From positions 558,001-622,000 of the forward strand of contig NZ_BHVZ01000001.1 in NCBI RefSeq assembly GCF_003865035.1: a DNA stretch of 64,000 nt. The letters are read 5' to 3'. The notes below the pieces were generated by a model. It was given only the letters and a program-made list of their open reading frames with translations, was not told where the DNA came from and searched no databases. A program made the translations under genes and the position numbers. The DNA is from Anaerotignum faecicola. Lineage in GTDB: Bacteria > Bacillota > Clostridia > Lachnospirales > Anaerotignaceae. Shown here one piece after another: positions 25,429 to 34,497 of the stretch (position 1 is the first letter of the stretch; the number at the start of each line of letters is the position of its first letter).

Positions 25429-25842
25429 ATGAAGGAAACTGCGCAGCTTTTGCGAGAAAAAGGGCTGAAGGTCACCCCACAGCGTATTGCCGTTTATAAT
25501 ATGCTTTTGGGTACCACCGCGCATCCGAATGCGGAAATGATTTATAAAACACTGGAATCGACCAACCCCACCATGAGCCTTGCTACGGTCTATAAAACGC
25601 TTGATTTTTTCAAGCAGCTTGGTCTGGTGCAGGAATTGAACGTGGGCGAGTCAAGCTCCCGCTATGATGCTGTGGTGCGGTGTCATCCGCATACGGTTTG
25701 CCGTATCTGCGGCAGAGTGGATGATTTGCACATAGACGCATTGACAGAGGTTGCAAGAAAGCTTGTGCCGGATTTGGATTTTGATGTGGAATGTGAACAG
25801 CTCATTCTTTATGGCATCTGCAAGGAGTGCCAAGAAAAATAA
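25429..25842 (+). CDS. perR: PerR-like Fur-family repressor
   Basis: A 137-residue Fur-family protein with winged helix (KVTPQRIAVYNMLLG, SLATVYKTLDFFKQLG), regulatory metal ligands in RYDAVVRCHPHTVC, and both structural-zinc pairs CRIC and CKEC. This short form fits PerR, the peroxide sensor using Fe-dependent His oxidation; Fur or Zur cannot be excluded. The adjoining operator suggests autoregulation. Confidence 0.85.
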   Translation: MKETAQLLREKGLKVTPQRIAVYNMLLGTTAHPNAEMIYKTLESTNPTMSLATVYKTLDFFKQLGLVQELNVGESSSRYDAVVRCHPHTVCRICGRVDDLHIDALTEVARKLVPDLDFDVECEQLILYGICKECQEK

Positions 25843-25848
25843 CCGCCG

Positions 25849-25882
25849 AAAAGAGTATCTTTCGCTGAGAGGATACTCTTTT
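25849..25882 (+). terminator. Terminator after the PerR-like gene
   Basis: AAAAGAGTATC (25849-25859) and GATACTCTTTT (25872-25882) then TT. Confidence 0.8.
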
Positions 25883-25925
25883 TTCTTTGCAATTCTTAAG
25901 ACTTTCTTACAATATTCGTGTCTTG

Positions 25926-25955
25926 TTGACATCCATTTTTCGCCTTTGCTATACT
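25926..25955 (+). promoter_or_regulatory. Promoter of the DUF2812 pair
   Basis: TTGACA (25926-25931), 18-nt spacer, TATACT (25950-25955), 40 nt before the first DUF2812 ATG. Confidence 0.75.
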
Positions 25956-25994
25956 GGAAAAAAGGACATTTTTCGGTAAAAAGGGGGCGCACTC

Positions 25995-27161
25995 ATGAAA
26001 TATAAACGAAAGCTGACACCTGCGACAACCTTCGATTTTGCGGCAATGGAAACATGGCTGTCTGACATGGCGGAGGACGGATGGATTCCCGTTGACTTTC
26101 GGGGCGAAAAGGTAAAATTTCAGCAGGCAGAACCGCAAAAAAGAAGCTACCGCATTGCCATTCCGCGCTATTTCGATACCCAACCTACCGCAAAGCAGCT
26201 GGAGGAATATCATCAGCTTGGTTGGGAATTTATCTGTACCTACCGCTCCAAGGGCTATCTTCTGGCGAATATCACGGAGCATCCCCAAGAGCCTTACACA
26301 GACCCTGCCGTACAGAAGAAAAACATTGAGGAGCTTTATCAAGAGGAACGCTATCTTTATCTTGCAGGCATGGTTCTCGGCACTCTGTTTTTCGTCGGCT
26401 TAGGGCTACTTACATGGCATTATTTAGGTCGAAATATCATAGACCCGAATTGGGTTTTGGAGTTTTATGGACCAATCCTCTTCCTCCTTCTCGCTGTTTT
26501 CAATTTCTATGAGCTGCGTCTGCTCAAAAGGCTGAAAACAAGCTTGGAGCAAGGACTTCCCATCTCGCATGAGAAGGATTACACCAAAAAGCTGCAGCTC
26601 AAAAGAATCAGCAATCTCATTTACGCGATTCTGGGTATCACACTTCTCCTGCCCCCCCTCTCGGACATCTATTCTGCTTTTAGACCGGACGAAACACAGG
26701 AGAAGGCTGCCGTTTCGGTTTCTCCTCTGCCTTATGTGCCGATGGAAGAAATCACAAAAAGTGCCTCCGATACCGAAATCAGCCTCTATTCCGAGCCAAC
26801 ACTCTTTGCACCCCTGCTTTTCCAAACGTTCGAGATGGGCGATTCCAACTCAATGGATACCATGCTCTTAGAGGTGCGCCCCTCCTTCCTGACGGAGCAG
26901 GCGTTTCTGACCTTAGGGGCAAACGGCACATTTCCCGATGCCTTCCTTCCCTCAACGGCAGAGCAGGCATTGGTGCTTTCCTCTGATTCCTTTGACGAGG
27001 GATATTTTTATCAGGAAACAAGCGAGATGCAACGCCAGATGCTGACGCTTCGCAAGGGCAACCGCCTTCTGATTGTGCGCTACCGCGGCGAGAACAGATT
27101 GGTCGATTCTCTGAGTGCCTTTCTGCCCCTGCTGGAGCAGGACTACACCATACAGGAATAA
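25995..27161 (+). CDS. DUF2812 domain membrane protein
   Basis: A 388-residue protein. The N-terminal 100 residues are a DUF2812 domain (MKYKRKLTPATTFDFAAMETWLSDMAEDGW style), followed by two membrane helices near residues 125-180, one near 205-225, and a C-terminal soluble domain of about 150 residues. DUF2812 proteins usually accompany PadR-type regulators; none is here. Paralogue of the next gene. Role unknown. Confidence 0.85.
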   Translation: MKYKRKLTPATTFDFAAMETWLSDMAEDGWIPVDFRGEKVKFQQAEPQKRSYRIAIPRYFDTQPTAKQLEEYHQLGWEFICTYRSKGYLLANITEHPQEPYTDPAVQKKNIEELYQEERYLYLAGMVLGTLFFVGLGLLTWHYLGRNIIDPNWVLEFYGPILFLLLAVFNFYELRLLKRLKTSLEQGLPISHEKDYTKKLQLKRISNLIYAILGITLLLPPLSDIYSAFRPDETQEKAAVSVSPLPYVPMEEITKSASDTEISLYSEPTLFAPLLFQTFEMGDSNSMDTMLLEVRPSFLTEQAFLTLGANGTFPDAFLPSTAEQALVLSSDSFDEGYFYQETSEMQRQMLTLRKGNRLLIVRYRGENRLVDSLSAFLPLLEQDYTIQE

Positions 27162-27188
27162 CCGAAAACATCAAGAGGAGGACATTCC

Positions 27189-28418
27189 ATGACGAAATGC
27201 AAAAGAAAGCTGCTCCCCGCAGAGCCATACGAAATTGATGCACTGGAAAGTTGGTTTTCCGACCTTTCCGCAGAGGGACTGCATGTGCAGAAGGCAAATG
27301 CCCTCTTTGCGACCTTCATAGAGGGCGAGAAAAAGCGTCTGCTTTTCCGCATGGAGCCGAAGCAGGATGCTATTTTCCCTGCTTTGGACGAAAGCCAGGC
27401 AGAGGAACGGAATGCACAGCATAGGGAAAAGGGTTGGAGCTTTGTCTGTGGGTTGAACCGTTTTTATGTCTATGCCGCAGAGGAAGGCACAGCGGATTAC
27501 TTTGCCACACCGGAGGAGGAAGGTGCATATTATCCCGACAATTTGAAGGGAAACAAATTCTTCAACAGCATCTATGCAGAACTACTGGTTATTGTTGTGC
27601 TGATTGCGGCTTATATTTTCGTTCTGCACAGACAGACCACCTATGACTGGGTAGAGGGTTTCGCCAACCCCTTCTGTAATCCTCTTATTTTAGTTTTTGC
27701 CATATTTGCCGGACAGCGCAACCGCGGTGCCATCAAGCTGCAAAGCTCTCTTGCGGCAGGCGAGCCGCACCATCAGCCGACCGATTGGCAGGCACCCCAC
27801 CTGCGGCGGAAGCATCGGCTGTATCAGGTCTGGATGCTCGGGATAATTGCATTCATCTTCCTGCCGTTTCTGCCCAATGTATTCTCTTTTTCCGACCGAC
27901 CGATTGCAGAGGTAAAGCAGCCCCTGCCGATGATTTCTCTGGCGGAACTGGAAAACGATCCTGATTTTTACGCTGTGGACAGCTATTATCAGCGGGACGG
28001 CAATGCCAAGGAGGACTGGTGGGAGCGGGAAGCAAATCTGGTCAACTCCTATCCGACCTTCGGCTCTCCTGTTGACCTTGCCTATAATCAAGCAGGGCGG
28101 ATTTCGGACAAAACAGATGCTACAGGCAGACCGTATGAATCGGTGCTTTGGGTGGAATATCGCAGGCTTGCGCCCTTCCTTTCCCCGAAGGAATATATTA
28201 AAGAATATCTGGGTCGTGCTTATGAAACCTATGAAACTACGGCTTTGGAGGATACACCGTTTGATTACGCCCTTCTGGCAAAGGGTAAAAATCATACAAG
28301 GCTATATCTGGTTTCGGGGCAGACGCTTCTGGAACTGGACTATTACTATGGCGATGCAGATTTGACAAAGCATTATGACCTGTATGAAAAGGCACTGAAG
28401 GAAATGCAGAAAAAATAA
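27189..28418 (+). CDS. DUF2812 domain membrane protein, paralogue
   Basis: A 409-residue protein with the same plan as its neighbour: DUF2812 start (TKCKRKLLPAEPYEIDALES), membrane helices at about 130-180 and 215-235, and a C-terminal soluble domain. GAGGAGG precedes the ATG, and the 27-nt gap implies one mRNA. The two copies are well diverged, so the duplication is old. A strong terminator ends the unit. Confidence 0.85.
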   Translation: MTKCKRKLLPAEPYEIDALESWFSDLSAEGLHVQKANALFATFIEGEKKRLLFRMEPKQDAIFPALDESQAEERNAQHREKGWSFVCGLNRFYVYAAEEGTADYFATPEEEGAYYPDNLKGNKFFNSIYAELLVIVVLIAAYIFVLHRQTTYDWVEGFANPFCNPLILVFAIFAGQRNRGAIKLQSSLAAGEPHHQPTDWQAPHLRRKHRLYQVWMLGIIAFIFLPFLPNVFSFSDRPIAEVKQPLPMISLAELENDPDFYAVDSYYQRDGNAKEDWWEREANLVNSYPTFGSPVDLAYNQAGRISDKTDATGRPYESVLWVEYRRLAPFLSPKEYIKEYLGRAYETYETTALEDTPFDYALLAKGKNHTRLYLVSGQTLLELDYYYGDADLTKHYDLYEKALKEMQKK

Positions 28419-28421
28419 GAT

Positions 28422-28460
28422 AAGGCAGTGAACGTCCCGTTTGGGTTGGTTCACTGCCTT
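28422..28460. terminator. Bidirectional terminator, DUF2812 and yycI
   Basis: AAGGCAGTGAAC (28422-28433) and GTTCACTGCCTT (28449-28460), T run on the plus side, between convergent genes. Confidence 0.8.
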
Positions 28461-28465
28461 TCGTT

Positions 28466-29326
28466 TTACTGATTTAAAATCTGACAGGTATACGCATTGA
28501 TGAGATACGGCTTTTCCTCATCCATCAGATAAATGCGGTAGCATGGCTCCAGATTGATCGAGGCAACGCCATCCGCCGCAGTATTGCTTTCCATCCGTGC
28601 ATAGCCAAGCTCCATGCGGTCAATGGTTGCTTCCTCCGCATGCTCGCCCTTTTTCCATTCGCGCATGAAGGCAAGCAGGGCTTCATCCGCATAGCTTAAA
28701 TCCTGCTTTTCGCCCGTATAGCCGCGCACAGGGTAATAATTGAAGGTGATTTTCTGAATTCCATCGGCGGTGACGAAAAAGGAGAAATAATTCGCAAAAA
28801 CCTTCTCCCGTTTATACTGCCCGAAGAAATTCACCCGAAAGCCCTCGCTCTCCTCCGCAATAATAGCATCGCCATAGCTGCCGAAGAAATGCTCCGTATT
28901 ATCAATGAATTTCTGCGCTTCTCTGAGGGCTTCCGTCTTGGTCATCTCGCCCTTGCCGCTTTTCACGGCTTTCGTTTCCCAGACACCGCGCGCACCGCTC
29001 ATGGTCAGGCTGCTCTGTTTCCCCTGATAGACCGTTTCGCCGCCCTTTGTAGAAGCGGTTGTGCGCGCACTGCCGAAAAACAGCCGCTCCAGCGTTTCCT
29101 TATTATAGGAGGGCAGCTCCACCGCCAGACGGGACATGGGCGGATGCTCCGTCAGAAGGTCGGTATACATGGTGATGCCGTTTCGCGAAAGCACCTCAAA
29201 GATGGAACGCTCCTGTGCCGCCGTCATGGTGTTTTCCCGATTTTGTTTATAATTCAGCCCTGCCAGAAGTACATTCAGCAGTACCAGCAAAACAATCACA
29301 AACTTTTTTGCATTGCTCCATTCCAT
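28466..29326 (-). CDS. yycI: YycI-like regulator of WalK
   Basis: A 286-residue protein with an N-terminal membrane helix (KKFVIVLLVLLNVLLAGLNY) and an extracytoplasmic domain of the YycI type (YYPVRGY, EALLAFMREWK, INAYTCQILNQ). With YycH it contacts WalK in the membrane and tunes its activity. Last gene of the wal cluster. GGAGG precedes the ATG. Confidence 0.85.
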   Translation of the reverse strand: MEWSNAKKFVIVLLVLLNVLLAGLNYKQNRENTMTAAQERSIFEVLSRNGITMYTDLLTEHPPMSRLAVELPSYNKETLERLFFGSARTTASTKGGETVYQGKQSSLTMSGARGVWETKAVKSGKGEMTKTEALREAQKFIDNTEHFFGSYGDAIIAEESEGFRVNFFGQYKREKVFANYFSFFVTADGIQKITFNYYPVRGYTGEKQDLSYADEALLAFMREWKKGEHAEEATIDRMELGYARMESNTAADGVASINLEPCYRIYLMDEEKPYLINAYTCQILNQ

Positions 29327-29377
29327 GCCCTTCCTCCTTTCTTCTGCATAGTTTTTTCTGCATATTTCCTTTATCGC

Positions 29378-30790
29378 TTATTCTCCTGCCGTTACGCCCG
29401 TTAAATCCTTTTCCTGCTCCGTATCCACCACGAAGGTATACTCATAGAGGGTAACGAACCATTTCAGGCGGATATCACCCGTCAAATCCACATGATAGCC
29501 CAATGCAATATTCTTAACATCGGTGATATCCTTATCCTCGACAACGGACTTATAGGTCTTATTTGCATCATCCAGTGCATCGATGAACTGGACGTTAATC
29601 TTCTGATTTTTCTCTGCGGCTTCGCTGAAATTGACCGCATAGCGACGGTATTCCTTGACCGCCTGATTTCGCAGCGTTACCTTAATGGCATGAGATGCAC
29701 CGATACGATCCTTCACATTCTGCGAAAGATTCACCGGCAGGTTATCCACTGCATAATCAAAATAATACACAACCTCATTATTGATGGTACGCTCGATATC
29801 CGCCAGATAAATATCCGTTTGCAGGGAATCATCATTTTTCAGGAAATTACAGCAAATCTGATAACCCTCAAGCAGGCCTGTTCTGTCATTGCCGGCGTAG
29901 TTTTCATAGCTGTAATACTCCAGAATCCGCACATCCGGATAGTATTTGACAACCGTTTCGCTGTCACTGAAAGTATAGGTCCCGTCCTCGTCACGCTCGC
30001 TCCAGTCCACAGAGAAATTGCGGAAGAAATTTTTCACCGTATTTTCCAATGCGGCACGGCTCGGCTCGCCATCCTTTTCAAAGGCAAACTCCTGCTCCAG
30101 AGCAGCATATTCATAGGGCAGATATGCCCACTGGGGCAAAAACATATTGCGCCACAGCACCGATGCACTGGTGCGCTGCCCTGTGGAGATATAGCGCATA
30201 TCGCCGTCATCCGCCATCAGAGAATCATAGAGCGCGACAGACGCGCCGCCGCCCTCGCAATGAAACGCGACACATTCATTCGTATCGGAATTGACGAAAT
30301 AGGCGTAGCTTTCCTCGCCGCTCCTTCTGGCAGGCACAATCGTGATATAATCGAACTGCTCCAGCTTCTGGTCTGTTTTCAGATCCTTATAATTTTCCAG
30401 ATATTCCTCCGAAGCAATCATAAAATCATACTGCATGACAATGCAGCGCGCCGCCAAAATTTTTTTCCAATCAGCGGTTGTTTTCTGAGGGAATGCGCCA
30501 CTTTGGGACAGAATCTCCCCCAGAGCCTTATTCGCCGTTTCCAGAAGCGTACTATTCCCCACATTATCTGGATAATAGACCGAAAAGGTACCTTCGCCCT
30601 CCCCAACCGCATAACGGGTAGCAAGAAGGACATCCCCATCCGCCTCCTCCTTGCCGAAGCTCAGCTGCTTCGCCAGGGCATAAAAAAAGTTATGGCCGCT
30701 TGTTCCTTCCAGCCATAACTCTCCTGTCTGATAAATCGCAGTTATGACCAAAGCAACAATGATAAAATTTGTAATCCTGTATACTTTCAT
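29378..30790 (-). CDS. yycH: YycH-like regulator of WalK
   Basis: A 470-residue protein with one N-terminal membrane helix (ITNFIIVALVITAIYQTGEL) and a long external part. Low sequence conservation is normal for YycH; gene order (after walK, before yycI), size and topology support the call. It ends 52 nt before yycI. Confidence 0.8.
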   Translation of the reverse strand: MKVYRITNFIIVALVITAIYQTGELWLEGTSGHNFFYALAKQLSFGKEEADGDVLLATRYAVGEGEGTFSVYYPDNVGNSTLLETANKALGEILSQSGAFPQKTTADWKKILAARCIVMQYDFMIASEEYLENYKDLKTDQKLEQFDYITIVPARRSGEESYAYFVNSDTNECVAFHCEGGGASVALYDSLMADDGDMRYISTGQRTSASVLWRNMFLPQWAYLPYEYAALEQEFAFEKDGEPSRAALENTVKNFFRNFSVDWSERDEDGTYTFSDSETVVKYYPDVRILEYYSYENYAGNDRTGLLEGYQICCNFLKNDDSLQTDIYLADIERTINNEVVYYFDYAVDNLPVNLSQNVKDRIGASHAIKVTLRNQAVKEYRRYAVNFSEAAEKNQKINVQFIDALDDANKTYKSVVEDKDITDVKNIALGYHVDLTGDIRLKWFVTLYEYTFVVDTEQEKDLTGVTAGE

Positions 30791-30835
30791 TTGATCTCAC
30801 CGCTTTTTCTATTCAATTTATTTTCATCTGATTTT

Positions 30836-31264
30836 TTATTTTTTCGCACCCATGCCGGGCAGCGCAATCATCCGTTGCAGCTGACTTTTTACCTGTTGGG
30901 GCACCTGCTTGATGACCGTTGTGGTCTTAGCTTCTCCCTCTGCTGCAAAGGAAATATAGTTATTCCCTCTGCTCAGGGGCAGGGTTTCGCTGAACAGCCC
31001 CATAGAGCCGACAGTTACGGTTTCTCTGTGGGTTTCGACCATATTGCCGAAACGATCCATTTTGGATACCGTAAAAGTAATATCCGTGCCGGGCTTCGCT
31101 TCCCCATAGAGGATTCGGCTACTGTCAAAGGTACATTCCACCTCATCGCCGCCGATTTGCAGCCCACTTGTAATATTCACCGAGGAAGCAAATACACTGA
31201 CAGGAGAAAAAGAAAACACTGCCGCCAAAGCCAGACCAATGAGTTTTTTTCTATATGCTTTCAT
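30836..31264 (-). CDS. Secreted protein inserted in the wal cluster
   Basis: A 142-residue protein with a clear signal peptide (MKAYRKKLIGLALAAVFSFS, cleavage after VFA) and an Ig-like beta-rich domain (GEAKPGTDITFTVSKMD; YISFAAEGEAKTTTVIKQV). Not part of the usual walRK-yycHI set. ATG 31264 is 8 nt after AGGAGG; a GTG three codons upstream overlaps that site. It heads a unit with yycH and yycI behind a WalR-like promoter. Confidence 0.8.
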   Translation of the reverse strand: MKAYRKKLIGLALAAVFSFSPVSVFASSVNITSGLQIGGDEVECTFDSSRILYGEAKPGTDITFTVSKMDRFGNMVETHRETVTVGSMGLFSETLPLSRGNNYISFAAEGEAKTTTVIKQVPQQVKSQLQRMIALPGMGAKK

Positions 31265-31350
31265 TCCTGTCACCTCCTCTGCAATCTCGTCATATTCGGA
31301 AAAGCCTTTCCATTCTATTGTATGGAAATTTCTGCTTTCTGTCTACTATG

Positions 31351-31394
31351 ATTATATCGCACGAAGATTACAATTATGTTACAACGCCCTTACA
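31351..31394 (-). promoter_or_regulatory. WalR-like triple direct repeat and promoter
   Basis: Minus strand carries TGTAAG-N5-TGTAAC-N5-TGTAAT (31394-31367) with an 11-bp period, then 10 nt, then a consensus -10 TATAAT (31356-31351). WalR binds TGTWAH-N5-TGTWAH, and the distance to the -10 fits activation. No -35 is otherwise seen. Confidence 0.75.
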
Positions 31395-31410
31395 GTTCTA
31401 TAACAATCTG

Positions 31411-31448
31411 CTCAGACAAGCGCGCCGCGGTTAAGCCATTTGTCTGAG
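31411..31448. other. Stem-loop after walK
   Basis: CTCAGACAA (31411-31419) pairs with TTGTCTGAG (31440-31448); no T run follows on the minus strand, so it may be a processing or stability element rather than a terminator. Confidence 0.5.
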
Positions 31449-31479
31449 GTGCTGTTTTCTCCTGTATTTCGGCGTAATA

Positions 31480-33276
31480 TTATGCCTTCTGTTCCTCCCT
31501 TTCATATTCCAGAATCGGGCGTTCCTTCGGGAACCACATAATCATCGTTGTTCCCTTGCCATATTCGCTTTCTGCCGTCAGCTTACCGCCGTGGCTTTCC
31601 ATAATTTCCTTCGCAATGGCAAGCCCCAGACCTGTGCCGCCCATGGCACGGCTGCGCGCCTTATCCACACGATAAAAGCGCTCAAAAATACGGGGTAAAT
31701 CCTCTCTTGTGATGCCCATGCCCGTATCCTTCACATGAATCTTATAGAACTGCTCCTCCTCCGTAATGAAGATGCGGATGCTCGCCTGCTCTAAGCTGTA
31801 CTTGATGGCATTGGTCACAATATTATTCACCACCTGCCCCACGCGGTCTCTGTCACCGAAAACAACAACCTCATGCTCATACGGCTCAAAGGTCAGCGTC
31901 TGATGCTTGGCTTCCGCATGGATTTTGTTCTGGCGGACAGTCATGCTGAGAAATTCATTCATTTCGATTTTCGTAATATCCAAACGCACCTGCTTATTAT
32001 CAAAACGCGTCAGCTGCAGCAAATCACGCACCAGAAATGCCATACGGTCTGCCTCGCTGTTAATGATGCCAAGGAACTCCTGCGCAATCTCCGCATCCTC
32101 CATAGCACCGTCCAGAAGGGTTTCCGTATAGCTTTTTACGGTTGTCAGCGGTGTTCGCAGCTCATGCGACACATTCGCCACAAATTCCTTTCGCATATCG
32201 TCCAGCTTTTTCTGCTCTGTGATATCCTGCAAAACAACAACCACACCTTCGACCTCGCCCCTTTTATCGTAATAAGGAGAGAAATTCGCATTGATAAACT
32301 GCTTGCCGACAGGGAAAATCACCTTCTTAGAGGGCTCATTTCCCATATCCAGATAGACAGAGGAGCTGATATCATACGCACGGATAAATTCCGTAAAATT
32401 CATTTCTATTTTTTCCAGACCAAGCATCCCCTCTGCCGCCGCATTGGCAAGCATCAGCTCGCCGTCCTTACTGAAGGAAATCACGCCGTCACTCATATTA
32501 TGCAGGAGAATTTCCAGACGATTTTTCTCTCTTGAAATTTCCGACATATTCTTGGAAAGCTCCGCCGCCATGTTGTTAAAGCTGCTGGTCAGCTGGCCGA
32601 TTTCATCATTGCTGCGCACCGTTAGGCTCTGATCCATATTCCCTTCTGCCAGATTTTTCGCGCCCGTTGTCAGCGCAAGAATCGGGCCCGTCAGTGTCTG
32701 TGCAAAAACATAGCCCATCACTGCCGCCAGAAACAGCGCAATCATAACCGCCGCAACAATCGTCTGCGTGGTTTTATCCAGACTGGTCTGCATATCGCTT
32801 GCGTCCAATCTGGTATAGATGATATAGGAGGGGGTTGTCCCGCTCGTCTGCACAGGTGTGGCATAGCTCATCCATTCACGCAGAAGCCCGAAGGAATCGG
32901 TGCTTTTTTTCTGTGTGGAAAAGGAGGTCATGCCGTTCATTGCCGCAATAATCGCCTGATCCGTATAAACCGGATAGGGTGCCTCCGTTACAGTGGTGGA
33001 GGCAATCGTCTCCCCATCCGTATTGAGAATATTGCCCTGTATGCCGACGGCATTTGATACGGTTTTTAAGAGCTTCTCCTGAAATTCCTCATCCTTGCCG
33101 CCCTCAATCACCTGTTCATTGATTCTCTCCGCATAGGTTGCCAGCTCCTGTCTGGATTTATCAATCTCGATATTTCGCAGGCTGAGCAGGATATAGGTGC
33201 CGCTGACAATCATCACAATCAGCACCAGCCCCAGATACATGATAATTAACTTCCATTTAATACTTCGCATTCGCAA
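31480..33276 (-). CDS. walK: Sensor histidine kinase WalK
   Basis: A 598-residue kinase: membrane helix (about 8-32), external sensor domain (33-168), second helix, HAMP (about 195-245), PAS (about 255-350), HisKA with NVSHELRTPLTTVKS (about residue 370) and HATPase with GGTGLGLAIAKEI. It senses cell-wall state, probably via lipid II. The start is a TTG at 33276, 8 nt after GAGGG; the ATG at 33270 is the alternative. It lies 20 nt after walR. Confidence 0.93.
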   Translation of the reverse strand: MRMRSIKWKLIIMYLGLVLIVMIVSGTYILLSLRNIEIDKSRQELATYAERINEQVIEGGKDEEFQEKLLKTVSNAVGIQGNILNTDGETIASTTVTEAPYPVYTDQAIIAAMNGMTSFSTQKKSTDSFGLLREWMSYATPVQTSGTTPSYIIYTRLDASDMQTSLDKTTQTIVAAVMIALFLAAVMGYVFAQTLTGPILALTTGAKNLAEGNMDQSLTVRSNDEIGQLTSSFNNMAAELSKNMSEISREKNRLEILLHNMSDGVISFSKDGELMLANAAAEGMLGLEKIEMNFTEFIRAYDISSSVYLDMGNEPSKKVIFPVGKQFINANFSPYYDKRGEVEGVVVVLQDITEQKKLDDMRKEFVANVSHELRTPLTTVKSYTETLLDGAMEDAEIAQEFLGIINSEADRMAFLVRDLLQLTRFDNKQVRLDITKIEMNEFLSMTVRQNKIHAEAKHQTLTFEPYEHEVVVFGDRDRVGQVVNNIVTNAIKYSLEQASIRIFITEEEQFYKIHVKDTGMGITREDLPRIFERFYRVDKARSRAMGGTGLGLAIAKEIMESHGGKLTAESEYGKGTTMIMWFPKERPILEYEREEQKA

Positions 33277-33296
33277 AAGCTAATCCCTCGCTTTTC

Positions 33297-33992
33297 TCAG
33301 CAGTCAAAATAATACCCTACGCCTCTTTTTGTGAGGATATAAACCGGCTTGCCGGGGTCATCCTCGATTTTTTCACGCAAACGGCGAATGGTGACATCCA
33401 CTGTCCGCACATCGCCGAAATATTCATAGCCCCAGACCTTCTCCAGAAGCGTTTCTCTGGAAAAAACCTGCCCCTTCTGCGCGGAAAGGTATTTCAGAAG
33501 CTCAAATTCTCTGACGGTCAGATCAATAATCCGCCCATCCTTCCGCACCTCATACCGATCGGGGTTGATATCCAGCTTGCCAAAATTCCCCTTACCGGCA
33601 GGTGCCTGTTCGGGAGTCTCCTCGCGCACAACGGATTTTCTGAGGTTCGCCTTCACCCTTGCCATCAGCTCTCTGACACCAAAGGGCTTGGTCACATAAT
33701 CATCCGCTCCCAGCTCCAGCCCCAGCACCTTATCCAGCTCCTCGGCTCTTGCCGTCAGCATGATAATCGGGGTATTTTTCTTTTCTCTGATTTTTTTGCA
33801 GACTTCGTAGCCATCCATCTTCGGCATCATAATATCCAGCAGAATCAGATCCGGATTTTCCTCCATGGCTTTCTGTACGCCTTCCTCCCCATCTGCCGCC
33901 GTGATGACGGTATAGCCCTCCTTTTTCAGGTTAAACGCAATGATATCGACGATGTTTTTCTCATCATCGACAATCAGAATTTTTCTGTCCAT
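33297..33992 (-). CDS. walR: Response regulator WalR
   Basis: A 231-residue OmpR-family regulator. Receiver with [13 protein letters not shown] (Asp about 52) and VTKPFG; winged helix with [20 protein letters not shown] and the family hallmark [20 protein letters not shown]. It governs cell-wall hydrolases and division. ATG 33992 follows GGGGGAGAGG. Confidence 0.94.
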   Translation of the reverse strand: MDRKILIVDDEKNIVDIIAFNLKKEGYTVITAADGEEGVQKAMEENPDLILLDIMMPKMDGYEVCKKIREKKNTPIIMLTARAEELDKVLGLELGADDYVTKPFGVRELMARVKANLRKSVVREETPEQAPAGKGNFGKLDINPDRYEVRKDGRIIDLTVREFELLKYLSAQKGQVFSRETLLEKVWGYEYFGDVRTVDVTIRRLREKIEDDPGKPVYILTKRGVGYYFDC

Positions 33993-34042
33993 AGTGTCCT
34001 CTCCCCCTCGGAAAGTCTTATTCTTCATTCTATTCTTCTTCG

Positions 34043-34071
34043 ATTATACTAGAAAGTGCCGCAAAAGTAAA
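34043..34071 (-). promoter_or_regulatory. Promoter of walRK
   Basis: Minus strand TTTACT (34071-34066), 17 nt, TATAAT (34048-34043), about 50 nt before the walR ATG. Confidence 0.7.
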
Positions 34072-34177
34072 CAAAACCGCTTGGCATCCAATATTTGACG
34101 AAGCTTTTGCTTGCCAAGTTTCACCAAAAATGCTATTTTGTAAGAAAAAAGCGAAAAAAAATCAAGGAGGGTGTTTC

Positions 34178-34438
34178 ATGGGTATCCTAGACGCAAAAAA
34201 TAAGGTTATCGCAGGCGACTATATCGGCGGCAAAATTATGCATTCCGGCGGCAAGGTGGTTTTATCCATCAACCTCGGCAATATGATTATTCTCAATAAA
34301 AAAATGGTTGCCGCCCACAAAATCGAAAGCGAGGTCAAGGGCAATCATAAAATTTCCGTTTCCTTCGCGGACGGAAGGAAAAGTCTGCTCGAATTGGATG
34401 ATGCACTTTGCACCGCTTTATTGGCACAGCTGTTTTAA
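34178..34438 (+). CDS. Hypothetical small protein
   Basis: An 86-residue protein (MGILDAKNKVIAGDYIGGKI at the start), beta-rich in pattern with a short C-terminal helix (DDALCTALLAQLF). It resembles small PH-like or SHOCT-less fragments but no family can be named. AAGGAGGG before ATG 34178 and a terminator after it make it a credible single gene. Confidence 0.75.
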   Translation: MGILDAKNKVIAGDYIGGKIMHSGGKVVLSINLGNMIILNKKMVAAHKIESEVKGNHKISVSFADGRKSLLELDDALCTALLAQLF

Positions 34439-34453
34439 CCATTTTCGGCAATC

Positions 34454-34493
34454 AAAAAGAACTTCTCATTTTTATTTTGAGAAGTTCTTTTTT
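34454..34493. terminator. Bidirectional terminator, small gene and pgi
   Basis: Perfect 15-bp arms: AAAAAGAACTTCTCA (34454-34468) and TGAGAAGTTCTTTTT (34479-34493), between convergent genes. Confidence 0.85.
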
Positions 34494-34497
34494 TGTC

